DNA of 64,000 bases, from contig JALMQS010000828.1 of NCBI GenBank assembly GCA_024734495.1, forward strand, positions 3,087,101 to 3,151,100. Direction: 5' to 3'. Positions 47,059-60,703 of the stretch are shown one piece after another (the first letter of the stretch is position 1; every line of letters starts with the position of its first letter). The DNA is from Forficula auricularia (Eukaryota > Arthropoda > Insecta > Dermaptera > Forficulidae). Under the pieces are notes generated by a model that ran no database searches, had not been told where the DNA came from, and saw only the letters and a program-made list of their open reading frames with translations. Position numbers and translations under genes: made by a program.

Positions 47059-47630
47059 GTTCTTTCACAAATGCAAATATTCAAGAAGTCTTTGAAACTT
47101 GGAATGTAAGTCATTAAAAGCATAATACGCATACTGTTAAAATTTGAAGACGATTTACCACACCAAAAATGAAATAATTGCATTTAAAAATGACAATTTT
47201 TACATAGGGTAGATAGGGAAAGGGTGGGAAAATGATCATTATTATATTTTTTTTAATTGAAGGACTTTAACCATCTTGATGAAAAACTAATATTTGTTAG
47301 AATAATATATTCGGAGTAACTTAAAAAAAAATTGAAATTATTTACCTCTTAGTTTTGATAAAAAACAAAAAAACAACAACATATTTGGGCTACTATTTTT
47401 AGTGGAGTATATAAGCACAATGGCTTGGAAACGATCCGGCAAGTATGTGTGTATCCATATAGAGATTTCGTAATGTGAGTATTACAGTCACGTTAAAAAA
47501 ACATAACCTAAAATTTTAGTTCCATTGATATTTATAGAGTGGTTACGAGGCTAAAACTTTTTGTGTGGATTCTCGCGAAAGAACTTCCTTAAAATAGTAT
47601 TTTTAGGATATTTATAATATAAGACATTTT
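47059..47630. mobile_element. Dispersed repeat family C, copy 1
   Basis: Nearly collinear with 62331-62920 in the same orientation. Shared text starts TAGTTCTTTCACAAATGCAA and includes TTGAAGACGATTTACCACAC, ACATAGGGTAGATAGGGAAA, CACAATGGCTTGGAAACGA and TTTATAGAGTGGTTA. Differences are small indels. No inverted ends, coding frame or A-tail were seen; class unknown. Confidence 0.75.
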
Positions 47631-48937
47631 CGTGGGCCTTAATAGTTGATTCCGCTTTTTATATAAATAGTTTAAACCATTTTTTAGATATTTCAGAAAA
47701 AATCAACCAAAAAAACAGATTAACTAATTCTTTTCTGGATGATTATTATATATTTTAACGAAACTTCTCTGAAGTATCTCTTGAGTATTTCCGTATTTTT
47801 TATCTCATTTAATTTCTCTTTCCCGACCCCTTTACTCCCTCTCCTAAATTTCTCCTTCTGTCGAATGTTCTCCGAGTCCATATTTTTGAAATTTTTTGGG
47901 AAACACCAAGATCGAATGATTCATTTGTAAATAGTTTTTTTGCTTAATAAGACTGATTTATTCGGCTGTTTTTTCCCAAAAATGCAAAAATATGCGAGAA
48001 GAATTTTTTATGCAAATCATTTTGGATTCCATTCATCCAACCTCTCTTTTGAATGAAGCGACTAGAAATAATTTCCCGTCTTGAGTTGTTCCCTTTAGCG
48101 GACTATAGAGCAATAAAATTCTGTATATTCTGGAGGATTTGTTAATGGTTTTCGAATCGTGTCGATTGTATATATAAAAAATAAACTCTACAGTGAAGCA
48201 AAGGGTATCGGGGCCTTAAACCATATATATACTACATAAAAATATATAAATATATATATATGTGTCTAATTAATTAATTAATATATGACCTACACATTGA
48301 GGTATACATATACACCTATGTGTATATCAAATAAGAAAACAATGATGGAAAAACAAATCAGAATTTTATTTTTAATTTCCCAAATTAGTCGTTGTCTTAA
48401 TGATTTTTCCTGTTTTCTATATATTTGATGTTAACCTAAATTAATACTAAAAAAAATCTTGTTATAATCATGGCAATCAAAGTACGATAATTTTTTTCTC
48501 TCTTCTATATATTATATAAATATAATATATAAGATATATATATATATACATAATAAGAATGTACTTTTTTCTTCCAAAATATTCTAGAATTTTAAATATA
48601 AAATTTAATAATAATCATAATATTACAAAAAACAAAAAAATAATCTATACTTTTTAAAAATGTTAACTTCTTATTCTAAACAAGATAAAAGGTATATTTA
48701 TTAAGATTAAATTGAAAAAAAAAAGGAAAAAAACGTAACGCTTTTTATAGAAAGATGAAGAGAGATGGAGTTTAAAAAAAAAAAATTGATGATAATAATA
48801 ATAATAATCGCGCGTAAATGAAATTGAAGCATTTGTAGTTTTTGATTAGTTGTTCTATTTTTTTTTTTTTTTTTTTTTCTTTTCATTTGGAACATTTTCG
48901 CGTTGATTCCTGATTGAGGCTTTATTAAGACGAATAG

Positions 48938-48960
48938 CAGCAGCAGCAGCAGCAGCAGCA
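48938..48960 (+). repeat. (CAG)n trinucleotide repeat
   Basis: Seven to eight CAG units followed by AAAACGC. It is not in a recognised coding exon; the minus-strand frame across it is low-complexity. Confidence 0.9.
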
Positions 48961-51946
48961 AAACGCATCCCACCTGCTTTCCTTACTCGTCGACCACATA
49001 ATATCCGCACTAGGGTGTTTTTTGTTTTGTTTTTTGAAGCAACTATTTTTTTTTTTTTTTTTAATTTATATTCAAGAATTTTGTAGTATATGTCGAAAAA
49101 AAAATTGCAACCAATAAGAGCTCTTTTAATTTTAATATTAAGAGGTCGAAATGATCAATAAGTTTTTTCATTTGAATAACACAGGAATTGTGGATTTCTT
49201 TTTTAAATTGTTCATTTTGTAGGGGATAAGATTTCCTTCAAATCGTCTACTTGACATGATTTTTAACTCAAATAGTTTAGAAGGAATAAGTCATCAATAT
49301 TGATTTTTCGGTATGTCTATAATTGCGGGTATTGGCCAAATATTCATTCAAAAACTTTTCAAAAAGAAAAAATCAAATAAAAAACTGATGACATTTTAAT
49401 GTGTAAATGTATGATTAGTGTAGTGTACACGAATCTGTAAATTAAATTTATAACTATTATTCACGCCATAAAGCTCTTGTGAAAAAATAAATTATATTTT
49501 CACATAATTGAATAATTAATAGAAAATAATAAATTTTCAAGGAAATTTATCCCCTACAAAATTGAAATCCGATAGAGTAAAATACCAACAAATGGGAATA
49601 ATTTAAAGAAAAAAATTCACAATTCTCTTGTTATTCATTTGGAAAAACTTAGTGGCCATTGATCGATATTAAAATTAAAAGCTCTTCTTGAGTGCAATTT
49701 TTTTTTGACAATACTATAGGGTTCTTGAGCTTAAATTGAAAAAAATAGTTGCTCCAAAAAACCCTAATCTGCACCCCCTCCCTCCTCCCAGTTTGACCAC
49801 CTTAAGACTTCTCCACTTAGAACGTTCTCTTCAAATAAATATGAATGCGCGAAAATAAAATTCCTCCGTGGACTCTGTATACTTCTAGGATACGCTGGGG
49901 GAAAACTAGTCCGCGCTAATTTTTAAGGGAAAAATAAATCCCATGTTAGATGTTCTGATTCATGTTAAACTCTACCTTTTCTCCTCTCGGGCCTTTTTAG
50001 GGTTTACACACCGCAAATGAGCTCGGGGTGGAAATAAAAACTTTGCTAGTGTTAGATGATGACGACTGATGATGTTGATTCCTAGAAAACCATCCACCCT
50101 GCGTGTTGTTGGTTCTTTCTAAAAAAAGGTGTCAAATTTAAACAACAGAGAACATGTATCGTAGATATCTAATATATTTGTTGTTGTTTCTATGTTAACA
50201 TAATTCTAAATACATGATATTCATTCATTTGGAACTCAGACTTACTTACCTCTAGCGATTTTATCTTATCAACAGATTTTTAGCTTGTTTAGTCAATAGT
50301 AATCACCACATATCAATTCTATTATTATTATTAATTTGTTGATAGCAAATAGAAATATATAACATATGTATATGTAATATAAATATGAATCAAAAGTTGA
50401 TTCAATTCATATCAAGTGTAAAATAAAACAAAACAAAAACAAAAACTATGTCCAACTGAGGACACAGACGGCTGCTAGACATGCAAGCATATCAACGCGA
50501 GTTTCCATACTGGTTGTCCCTTAAAATATCTAATTGGTTTCTTAACGGAGGCACAGGAGATGAAGTCGGATCTTTTCTCTCCTGGCACACACTCCTAAAC
50601 TGATTCCTAAATATGGCCCTGGTAAATCGAGAGCATAACACAAAGTCGGTTGAGTTGAAGACAAAAAATCATTGAATAACGGTAACTGCTTATGCCTTTT
50701 AAAAGTCGAAAATTTCAGTATTTTGGGGAGATTTTATTATCCACCCATCTATAATTCTTGAGTTGTTATCTTGTTATTGTCTATTACATCCCATTTTTAG
50801 GGTTCTGTATAAACTTAATTTGATATTAAAAAAAGTTCACTGTCTTTGGAAATACCGGAAAAGTCAATTGTTGGCAAATGATACAAAGTATTTACCTGCT
50901 TGCATCAGTATCACAAAATTGACTTCGCGATTTCCATTAAGCTTTTATCTCCTACAACTTTCAATACCCGTCTTGACTAATAACTTTAACGCCAATTTCA
51001 CCCCTGAATATTCATCCATCCTTTCTTTCTTCGATGCAGGAGTTGACTCTTAATCTATAAATAAATCGCTTACGGTCCAAAACCTGAACACTATCGGGAA
51101 CGCCCGAAGACATTTTGATAACCTCCCCGAAATGGTAAAGACCCAGTAGGCAGCTGGTAGAGATATGAACTTTAATGAGCGAAATGTCATGGATAGTGAT
51201 GATCATAATTATCCTGGGTCTTGCTATGTTAGTCTTGGTCTTAAACAAAATTACAAGACCAAGATCATAAAGCCGATGCATTAGCATTATATAGCGTTAT
51301 TTAAGAAGCAAGATTGTGAAAATCTTGTAGTTTGACGTTGTTCTTGTCCAAGTCTTGTACTTGGTGGAGTCGTGTTCTTAGTCTTGCTCTTTGGTGGGTG
51401 ATGTGGCTTATAATAACATCTCATCCTAAATAACTTATTCCAAATTGGTTTAAGCTGAAATTCTTCGTCTTTACAACAAACAAACTACCGAAACTTTAAC
51501 TCAAACCTTTGTCTTAATTTGATAAAAACGTTCTCTGATTTATCCACCCATTCTATTATCTCATAATAATAGTAATAATATTCTAATCTAATGAACCTAC
51601 TACCAATGAATGAACAAGAAGACAAAAAAGGGATGTGGAACCATTTGTTTGTTTCTCAATAGGATTTTGTTATCACATATTCACAAATACAGACAGACAT
51701 AGTACATAGTTAAAAAACAAACCTGGTTATTTTATTTTATTTTTTTATTCAAATAACTAATCATAGAAATACATAGTTAAATATATATATATAAATAAAA
51801 ATAAACTCATTTCATCTGTTATTCGTCTTTAATGGAGCCAAAGATAATTATATATAAATATATTAAAATATATATTTTTCAATTAAATTTCTACAGAGAT
51901 ATACAGAAATGGAAGCCGGGGATTAATTAGGGCGGAGTTGAGAACC

Positions 51947-51990
51947 ACCCCGTCTGTCCCCCCTCCCACCCACCCACATATCCAGTCCCA
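51947..51990 (+). promoter_or_regulatory. C-rich tract
   Basis: CCACCCCGTCTGTCCCCCCTC, truncated here to its core, continues into CCACCCACCCACATATCC. It is the strongest C-rich tract downstream of the gene and a candidate PCBP-binding element if it lies in a transcript. Confidence 0.3.
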
Positions 51991-53271
51991 TACATGTATT
52001 TATTATTCTCCACAGAAACAAATGTAACCATATATATCCCTTGCATTCACAAAGACCTATCTATATAGATATATATTAAATAAAAACAAAAATATATATA
52101 TAATGATATTTTATTTTTTTAATAATAATAATAATGATATAATAAATAAATAAGGAAACAAAAAAAAATAATAATAAAGATTAAGAAGAGAGTTGAAAAC
52201 GATTCTCAGAAATTAGGAGTACCTGTCCTTAATATTATACATCACGTACCTACATACATACATACAGACACATACATCACTTCACACATATAGACACTGT
52301 TGCATATATATGTGTATATTCTATATGCAATATGTAATATAAAAAAAAATCAACGTTTATACAAATATACAGATATAACAAAGAAGTGTTCCTCTCTATT
52401 CATTTTCGGATTAAAAAGAACATAAAATGCTGATTTTCGCTTAATTTTTTCTGCCCCTCCCCCCCCATTTTTTGTTTGAATTATTAAGAATAATATATAG
52501 ATATCTAAAGATCCGATAGGTAAGCTTAACAATATTTTGTAAACATGTTTAAACCATCTCTAAATTAAAGTTAAGTATATTCTCAATTGTCAATTTTTCA
52601 CTCCTTTCAATCGTTAGTTTACGTTTTATTCGCTAAAATGTTAAGCCTTTTATTGAAAACTAAATTACCCCTAAAAAAGGAAATTGGCATATTTTTAGAG
52701 AACAATTTTTTTGTTCTTTTTTATGTTTAAAATCCGCAAATGAATAGCCAGCTACACTTTTTTGTTACACCCTGTATATTTATATAAATATATTTTTTCA
52801 AATACTGAATCAAAAAGACAATTCAGTTAAGTGGCGGATTCCGAATTACACAGAATGGGTTGTGATTCTATATACTATTTTAATTTATTTATTTATTTTA
52901 TACCAGTTTAATTTTTTAAAATTTCATTTGGTATTTGATATTAAATATAAATATTATAGAGAGAGCGTATGTTGTATAGGCTGATGACGTAATCAGAGAA
53001 TCAGGAATTTGATAAATAAAGTAATAATATACGGATATTTTCTAAATAAACGTAAATTCATTGATCCGAATTGTAAAATAACAAAAAAAGGGCATTTCAA
53101 AGAGATTTTTCTATTTTCAATTCATGATTGATGATATTAATGATTCGATTAAAAAAAATATAAAATCCAATTTTTGAATTAGTAAAAAAAAAAAGAAAAA
53201 AAAATGAAAAAGTGAAAAAAAAAATGAAAAAAAAAATGCAAAGCTCAATTTTGTAATTTTCTTAGACATAT

Positions 53272-53294
53272 CACACACACACACACACACACAC
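53272..53294. repeat. (CA)n microsatellite
   Basis: About 12 uninterrupted CA units. Confidence 0.95.
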
Positions 53295-53548
53295 ATACTC
53301 GTAGTGAGCCACGTGGTTGATTTCAGCTGGTAGATCTGTATAAACAATGATGAATGTTTGAGCGAAACCTCGTCTATTCATTTTGAAAACATGCGAAACA
53401 ACAACAAAACCGAGTCTGCAATCAAATTTGAAATATTTTTTTTTTATTTGTTTCTAAAATATGCTTTTCTATTAGGATAAAAATACATATGAGTGTATCG
53501 GTTTAATATGTATATATTGTGAAGAACTAATTATCTATACAAGACTAT

Positions 53549-53584
53549 TGGTTTCGAATGTATTGTTTATATTTACATCATCAG
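53549..53584 (-). ncRNA. Solitary hammerhead-like motif
   Basis: Minus strand: CTGATGATGTAAATATAAAC, then AATACATTCGAAACC. The canonical CTGATGA block, a TGTA/TACA hairpin and GAAAC are present; GTC does not directly follow. No mirrored partner was found nearby, so it may be a remnant of one terminal repeat. Confidence 0.4.
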
Positions 53585-53692
53585 GAGCAAATAAGTGATT
53601 TATCCGGATTAAATCCGGATAGTGGTGACCTCCATGTTCGCTTGGAACTCTTCAGGGGGTTCTTGTTTGAGCTAAAGTTTAGTGATTTCAAC

Positions 53693-53834
53693 CAGAGCTG
53701 TAGTGTGATATTACGGCGCCCGGTGCGAAAGGATAAAATTTATCGTTCGGCGCTTTTATAGTTCGACATCTTTATCGTTCGGCGCCTTTATAATTCGTCA
53801 CCTGGTGCCTCGCACCACCCCTGCTTCGGCTCTG
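53693..53834. mobile_element. Short hAT-type MITE
   Basis: Ends CAGAGCTGTAGTGTG and, from the right, CAGAGCCGAAGCAGGGG. Flanking 8-mers ATTTCAAC and ATTTAAAC differ at one position. The interior repeats the word TTTATCGTTCGGCGCCTTTAT (first 20 bases TTTATCGTTCGGCGCCTTTA) with a close copy 37 bp upstream. 142 bp, non-coding. Confidence 0.75.
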
Positions 53835-55654
53835 ATTTAAACCAAGTATTTTCAATGCTTATTGCTTATAATTCAGGCTTTTGAATTAATAATTTGGTCA
53901 TTTTCAAAATAAGACTTATTAATTAGAATTAAATTTAATATTTAAATGCTTGATATTACATTTAGATTCATATACAAAAAATAAAAGTCCAATCTATTTT
54001 AATATGTCATATGCACTGATACAAATTTAATATTTACTGTTCAAATATGAAAAAATAATTCCTAATAAATCAAGCCCATTAGAAAACGCAGTTTCATTGG
54101 ATGGAAACATTAAACCTCAAACAAGGATTGCTCAAAGTTAGCACTAATGGTGGATATTGAGATGGAATTTTAACATCAGTAAATCTCACCCCCTAATTCA
54201 AATGCAAGTTCATAACGACATAGCGACTGATGAATAATACAATACTCTCGAAATTCATTCTACATTCATATATATTTGATTTTATCGATAGATATACTAA
54301 CCCTCGGTAAGAATTAATTCATATCAATCATTAATAACCATAATGGTTTTGATTACATATATATATGGGATATATGTAAGCTTTGATGAATTTTCAACGC
54401 CACTTGCTGACAGCCCTCTCCCCCAGAATTTGACTCGTTTTACACCACAAAATAAAAAATAAAAAACAAAACAAATACAAGCAAAGAGAAGTAACAACAT
54501 GATTTCTTTCACCCTTCTGAGGCTTGTTTGGCAATCGTTTCGAGAACAATTCCTCTTTCTCTTCTCCCCTAGTAGGTCTCATCCTACCCACCAGAACCCA
54601 CCCACCCACCTATATACCTACCAAGAACATAAACCTAGAAAGGCTCAGTTCACAAATTAATGAATGAATCGTTGGTTCGTGGGTCACCAATAAATTTTAT
54701 TCTCATTTTTTTAAATATAAATAAATAAAAGCGAAAATAAATGTATTTTATTATATAATTTCAATTCGGTAAAGAATGAAGAAGAAAGAAAAAAGAATAA
54801 TCAGATAATTCTATTTATACTAGCCTTCAATTAACAGGGTCAAACTACTTATTAAACATAAGAGAAACAAAGAAAAAAGTAACTAACTAAATAAATAATA
54901 AAATAAAGAATTATTAAATTAATATGAAAAAAAAATAATTAAATTAATAATATTATTATTATGTAGTTTTTGTGAGAGAATGAGTCTTGTCTACTATACT
55001 TCTTACAAGTTTTAAACTTAAAAAATAAAAGCAAAAAAAAAATTATTCTAACAAGAATTAATATAATTAATACTTATTCTAATATATGTATATTTAAAAA
55101 ACAAAACACTTTATTTAAAAATGTAAAGGAAAAAAAAGTTTTTTGATATTTGCCAACAATGAACAACATATTAAAATATTCAAAAAAAAGTAAAAAAAAA
55201 AACATCTCTAAATAAAAGACCCGATGTCAATGAAATAGATTTCCACAAAAACTAAAATTGTACTTAAAAGATGCTGAAAATTCTCATGTATACAAACTAT
55301 GTATTTGAAATTTTTTTTGTTTTCAGGAAAGAAAATATTTTAAAAAATCTTTTTTATTGTATTAAATGTATAATTTATCATTTTAATCATATTAATATTT
55401 TTTGGGCTATAAAAAATTAATAATTGCTATTCATTTGACATGGGCCTATCTATCTATTAACATATCTAGAATTGTAAAAAAAAAATAAAGTTCTCTATTT
55501 ATTCGCTCTTTATGTAAATGTGATGGTCTAATTATAAAAAAATCCAAAACATACCTGACAAAAAGTGGTAAAAATAAAATTTATAATTTTATTATCTAAT
55601 AGCATTTGAAAACGTTATTAAATTTTTGTCATTTTCACTTTTTTGTATTTTTTT

Positions 55655-55752
55655 CAGAGGCGGTTTGTGAGTTGGATGAACTGAGGCTGTAAATACTAAG
55701 CATGCGCATTAAATACACAGCTTCAGTTTATTATCCTCACGAGCTGCCACTG
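55655..55752. mobile_element. Very short (98 bp) hAT-type MITE
   Basis: Ends CAGAGGCGGTTTGTGAG and, from the right, CAGTGGCAGCTCGTGAGG, flanked by ATTTTTTT at 55647-55654 and 55753-55760. The duplication is low-complexity, so it is weaker evidence than usual, but the paired ends are convincing. Confidence 0.65.
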
Positions 55753-56100
55753 ATTTTTTTTTTATCTCATATAAAGTATATTGGAATGTAATATCAAATG
55801 AAAATTGATCGAAAAAATATATATATTAAAAATAACTAAATGATGCTTATTGCTTTTTTTCTTTAGTTCGTTATTGATTGTCTTTTTATGTGAACAACAA
55901 CAACAATATTTAATAATTTCTTCCCCCATTATTTTGTTTTCTAATTTATTTAATGGATTCAGCTTATAAAATTGAATGGCTTATTGTAATAATATCACAG
56001 GCCACATAATTTTTAATAAACATTTTTTTTTAATTTATTCTTTGCTCAATTATAGTTCACTATTGAAGTTGATGGTGTTTCAAAGGAAAAAATAAATGGA

Positions 56101-56210
56101 CTTAAAACATCAAATAGTTAAATATCTCGATATATTCGGGTGAAAAGCCAATCATCAGGAGTTAGTTACATAGACTGATATATTGAGATATTTAACTATA
56201 TGTTTTAAGG
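56101..56210. repeat. Inverted repeat with a CTGATGA/GAATATATCG hammerhead-like variant
   Basis: The arms CTTAAAACATCAAATAGTTA and AATATCTCGATATA are mirrored by TATATTGAGATATTTAACTA and TGTTTTAAGG. On the minus strand 56125-56158 reads CTGATGATTGGC, a loop, CACCCGAATATATCG. The CTGATGA block is intact but the distal GAAA is GAAT. A related but diverged terminal repeat. Confidence 0.45.
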
Positions 56211-59168
56211 ACAATAAGGATTCATAATTCATAAGCCCAAAACTTTTTGCTGTTTATGTACCGATTCTAGCCAATTCTGTGCTCGTTTGACAAATCTGGC
56301 ACCATTGTAAGAGATTGAATTAAATTAAAATGACAGATAAAATACATTTTAAATTTCTATAAAAATTGTTTTGTTATTTTTTAACAAATGTAACCAACGC
56401 CTACGTTACACCTTATGAAAATTATAATTTTGAAAAAATCTAGCGCATGCGCGCTTTATACATCTTTCGCTGGTTAAATAAATGCGCTGTTGCCAAATTG
56501 TTTTTAGTGTAAATATTTTTTTATACATATTATTTCAGAAACTATGTTGTAACTATGAATCAAAATTGTCTTAAAATATGTATTGGTTATTGTTTAATGT
56601 TGGTTTAGTTTTTTTATAAAAATGGTAAGAAGGGTTTCTTAATTATAATTAAAAATGTATGTAATACTAATTTCCGATATCCTGTATAGTGCAATTTATA
56701 TGAGTCCGAAAAACTATTTTTGAAATTTAATATCTCCGGACTATATTGTTCATAAATTTCGTTTCGCCACCAATCGAAGCATAAGTATTTAAATAATAAT
56801 CTGCCTAAATTTCAAAAAAATCCTAAGAAAACCCATTTGGCAGAACAACTACCTTAACTCAATTTATTTTCCCCTACTGTGAAACACCACAACTTCAAAT
56901 TTACTATAATTTAACAAAAATGTTCACTATCAACCAACACCCTGTTCACCAAGTTTTATTAATTCTTTTCCTTTTATCCAATCATATGAATCTAAAAAAA
57001 CACAGAATAAATTGCTAACAAAAATCTGTAGTATTTAATAAACTTAAAAGCATCTTATCTTAGGTTTTCAGCTTTGTTCATTATAATATTATTGCAATAA
57101 GCCCTTGAATTGAAATCCTAGGTTTGTTTAGATCATCATTAAAAATACAAAAAAACAACAACAACAAGACTCAGCAAATTTATATACATATTTAGTCTTT
57201 ATACGAGCACTCGAAATAATCCATATCATAAAAATACTTTACAATTTATAAGCAATATGAAATAATAAAATAATTAATGAAATATCACTGTCAAGGGAGA
57301 TAGAATTGAGAATATAGGAGGATCATCGAGAGGGATCATGTTCGTAGGTGATGCGGTCAAAATTTGATTTTTCTAAGTAGACCAATCTATTGCAATATTT
57401 TTCTATTTCTTGTGATTCTCGCTTGATATTTTTTGATTGGGCCGCTTGAATCCCTCTCACTCCCTCTTTTTGACCCCATAATCTCTGTCCCCGTAAACCC
57501 TCATTTCACTACGATTAAATGTTAACTTCTTTTTATCTAATATCTATGTATTATATATCTATCTATCTCTAGTTAATATTTAATACACAAGCAGGGTTTT
57601 TGCATAGATAGCGATATTGTAAATACATTTTACACAATTTGTTTATTTAAAATAATAAATAAATAAAAAAAAAACAATAATATTAAAGAGCAATAAAAAG
57701 TAAAAACTTGTTTTCATTAATTCTAGTATATACATCGTTGTGTTATGAAAAATAAAATAAATGAAAATTCACTGATACACACCATTAATAAAAATCATTG
57801 AATTATTAAAATTACAGAGTGATTAATATATTGTACATTGTACGAATGGCAGAATGAAAGAAATCAAATCAAAATCGATATGGAAAATAAACATATTACA
57901 TGTATTTTGCATTAATAGATATTAAATTAGAATTTGCAAACACAAAATCTATGTTCATTAGCGCTTTTTGCTTGATTTAATTTTAATTTGACTTCTGACT
58001 TAGGCTTTTGGTGACGTTTCTTCACGTATATGAAAGGAGTGTTTTGATTTTTACCATTTTTTTTTCTAATTTATAAAGCTGATAAATTTACACTACATCC
58101 GTAATTAACACACTCCATTAGTGCTTTTGTTATGGCGACCATCTCTTTTCGATATGTAATGTAATGTTCCTTACAATTAAAATTGATCTAAGTAATTGCT
58201 TATGAAATGCAATTTTTTTACAAATAAATAACCCAATCATTTTTGATAAATAAGACTTGATTATTAACTAATTTGGATCACTGAATTTGATATATTATAG
58301 ATTCAACCTATATGATTGAATGTTAATATTATTATATGTAATATTTAAAATGACTCATAATAATTTATCATCTATCAGTCTTATTTCTCAAAAATGCTTA
58401 CATACAAAAAATGTGCTCCATAATAAATAGAAACGTTCTCTATTGATTTATAAGAACGGCCGCCGGCTCATAAACGGTTACCATAACGTCTCACTACTGG
58501 ACTGCGTAAACTATTCCTTAAATGCGTGCTTTAGTAACCACCACGACCAATCACAGCCAAGTCATTTTTTTCAAAAAATATATGAGATAAAAAGCACCCA
58601 AAACTAAAAACTAAAATAATAATAATGATAGGTGACTCAACGGAAAAAATTTGAATTTTTAAATTCAATTAAAAACAAAAAGATCCACTATTTAACCAGG
58701 TTTAAATAAAACTTTTGTTTTCTCTCTCTCTCTCAATATATATATTTTTCTTTTCTGAATTATATTTGATCCAATCATTGCTCTAGTGTTTTTTCAAATG
58801 GCAATAAATAACATCAATATTAAAAAATAAAGTAAGAAAAAAAAAAGGTATTTATGATAAAAAAATACAAATAAAAATTACTACTATTTAATCGTTATTT
58901 ACATAAATAACAAATACATAACTATAATTAATAAATAATATAAAAAATGCAAAAAAAAAGATTCAATTCAGGCAACAAAAGACATGACGTTCTAGAGTGC
59001 ACGTTTTTTCTGTCGCGATTTCTCAAAGATTAATAATAATATTTAAACAAAGTTGTGTACTGTTTGTTTTTTTGGTTATTAAAGTGTGTATATTTAGAAA
59101 GTATTTCGAACATTTATCACACATACAATTATTTCTTCCTGTGATCCCAAATCCCTACATTTTGTTAA
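56211..59168. other. Gene-free AT-rich stretch
   Basis: No exon, RNA gene or paired transposon ends recognised. TA, CT and A-runs are common (for example CTCTCTCT at about 58720). A GC-richer phrase, ACGGCCGCCGGCTCATAAAC, is at 58455. Confidence 0.5.
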
Positions 59169-59170
59169 TA

Positions 59171-59556
59171 CAGTGAAACCCCTCAAATCCGAAATCCAGG
59201 GAAATCCGAACTCAAACTTATTTATTTAGTCATAAAACAATTATGTATATATTCTACATTATAACCTTATTTTACATAATTAGTTGAAAAATTAACAAAT
59301 AAGTTCAGTTATCATACCTAACAAAGTGTAAATGTGTCTACATACTTATGTCATTCAGGATTGAAAAACGGTAAAAGTTGGTTATTGAAATTCTTTAGGT
59401 TAATCACTTTGCAAAAACAATGAAATAATAATAGAAACACACAAAATATCACTTAATCTTTCACTTGATATCAGTTATTTTTAATTGTCAAAGCTGCTTT
59501 CGGCTAATCCGAACAGGCTACAGCCCCAATTAGTTCTGATTTGAGGGGTTTCACTG
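59171..59556. mobile_element. pogo-type MITE with TA target duplication
   Basis: The left end CAGTGAAACCCCTCAAATCC and the mirror GATTTGAGGGGTTTCACTG at the right are flanked by TA at 59169-59170 and 59557-59558. Subterminal words GGGAAATCCGAAC and CTAATCCGAACAGG are also mirrored. The ends and TA duplication are those of Tc1/mariner-related pogo/Tigger elements. 386 bp, no transposase. Confidence 0.85.
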
Positions 59557-59781
59557 TATCTATTTTTTTATTATTTACAGCATTATATTTTCAAATTGGA
59601 CATTTACATGACATAAACTCTATAGAAACAAATACAAAGCTTTTATATATTAAAAATCCAAACGTTTTGGAAAAATTTCTCCATTTATTTTAGTGGGAAT
59701 GGAAAGTACCCCCTGTTTGGTTATATAGTCTCCAGATACAAATTTTAAAAAATTGAATAAAAATATATTTTTGGTTTCAAG

Positions 59782-59929
59782 CGAGGGATGAACCGCGACC
59801 TAATATCGTGTACACCTACTTTCACATCCACTTTCATTTCCAAGTAGAAGACAATAGATAAAGGGACATTATCTATCTAATGAATTCCAAAGACGGTGAC
59901 ACCTAATTCCAATCGCGGTTCACCCCTCG
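59782..59929. mobile_element. Small palindromic MITE, family A copy 2
   Basis: The ends CGAGGGATGAACCGCGACC and the mirror of TCGCGGTTCACCCCTCG match copy 1 at 768-900, with the same interior words (CCTAATATCGTG, CCAAGTAGAAGA). About 15 bp longer than copy 1. TCAAG flanks both sides at a short distance, which may be a trace of the target site. Confidence 0.75.
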
Positions 59930-60349
59930 GTATCAAGACTTCAACAGGCTGGCTATAATTGAGACCCACTGCTTATACCATTTGAATGAAATTAAAAAAA
60001 ATATATTGTCTGATACATTCTAAAAATGGAGTTTGAAAAAATCTTAGAAAAAGCAAATGAGAAATAAAAATGATTCCTGAGATGAAATTAGATTTCATAG
60101 GTACTTTCATATTATTCATTTCAAGTCTAATTAAAAATTATATATTGTGTTATTGTGATAGCTTCTAAATAAAGAATTTAATAAAAAAAAAAAAATGAAA
60201 AGTAACTTCATTCAATAGGTGAGAAGAAAATTCTTCTTCTTCTTTTCTTTCATTCGGAATTTTTTCAATCCACTACTTCACAGAACCGACTTATTTTTTT
60301 CCTTACTTAGAACAGGGTAAAAAAACAAATTATATATAAAGGGTGTTTC

Positions 60350-60660
60350 GGAATGTATGGGTGTCATTAGTTCTGCATCGGTAATGAATCCCAAACCTCG
60401 AGGCCATGCCCGAAGAGTAAGAATACCAGTTGCCGTTGTAAGGGTGAGACAAGCAGTAATTAAAAGCCCACGGTGCTCTGTCCAAAAACGAGCTGCAGCA
60501 CTCCGAATGAGTAGTCGAACTGTTTTCAGAATTTTACACCAAGTCCTTCACTTTCGCCCCTATAAACTTATAATTGTCCAGCAACTATTCAGGAGATTTT
60601 GCACAACGTCAAATTCGCTGTGAGAATGCAATAGAGTTTTTATTACCATTTAACAGTGAA
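60350..60660 (+). pseudogene. Decayed IS630/Tc1/mariner-type transposase fragment
   Basis: Starting from AGGGTGTTTCGGAATGTATG, a common mariner-like terminus, the frame encodes helix-turn-helix-like text: SVQKRAAALRMSSRTVFRIL followed by HQVLHFRPYKLIIVQQL. This pattern (RRxAxxLxxSxxTVxRILxxxLxxxPYKxxxVQxL) is shared by arthropod Tc1/mariner-like transposases. Around 60585 the frame breaks; the continuation, with DFAQRQIRCENAIEF, is in the next frame. The catalytic DDE part is absent, and the fragment ends where the Penelope-like arm begins near 60700. Non-functional. Confidence 0.7.
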
Positions 60661-60703
60661 AAAAATCATTTTCAGAAGATTCAAATTTTTATTTACACGA
60701 AAT

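Larger units (their letters stand above)
45481..53550. other. AT-rich region without recognised genes
   Basis: Apart from the C-rich patches, repeat C copy 1 and the microsatellites, I see no exon, tRNA or transposon ends. A Pumilio-type TGTAAATA word is at 47926-47933. The segment 50440-51420 has more balanced composition. It contains the mirrored phrases TTGGTCTTAAACAAAATTAC and CAAGACCAAG near 51234 and a CAAGTCTTGTACTTGG hairpin near 51340, perhaps an old repeat. Whether the gene's 3' UTR reaches this far cannot be told from sequence. Confidence 0.4.

Noticed and set aside
48707..48973. Minus-strand open frame with poly-Leu from CAG repeats
   Set aside because: Low-complexity sequence driven by the trinucleotide and A/T runs.
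51012..51287. 91-codon minus-strand open frame
   Set aside because: No recognisable reverse transcriptase or other motif; possibly an old repeat but unsupported.
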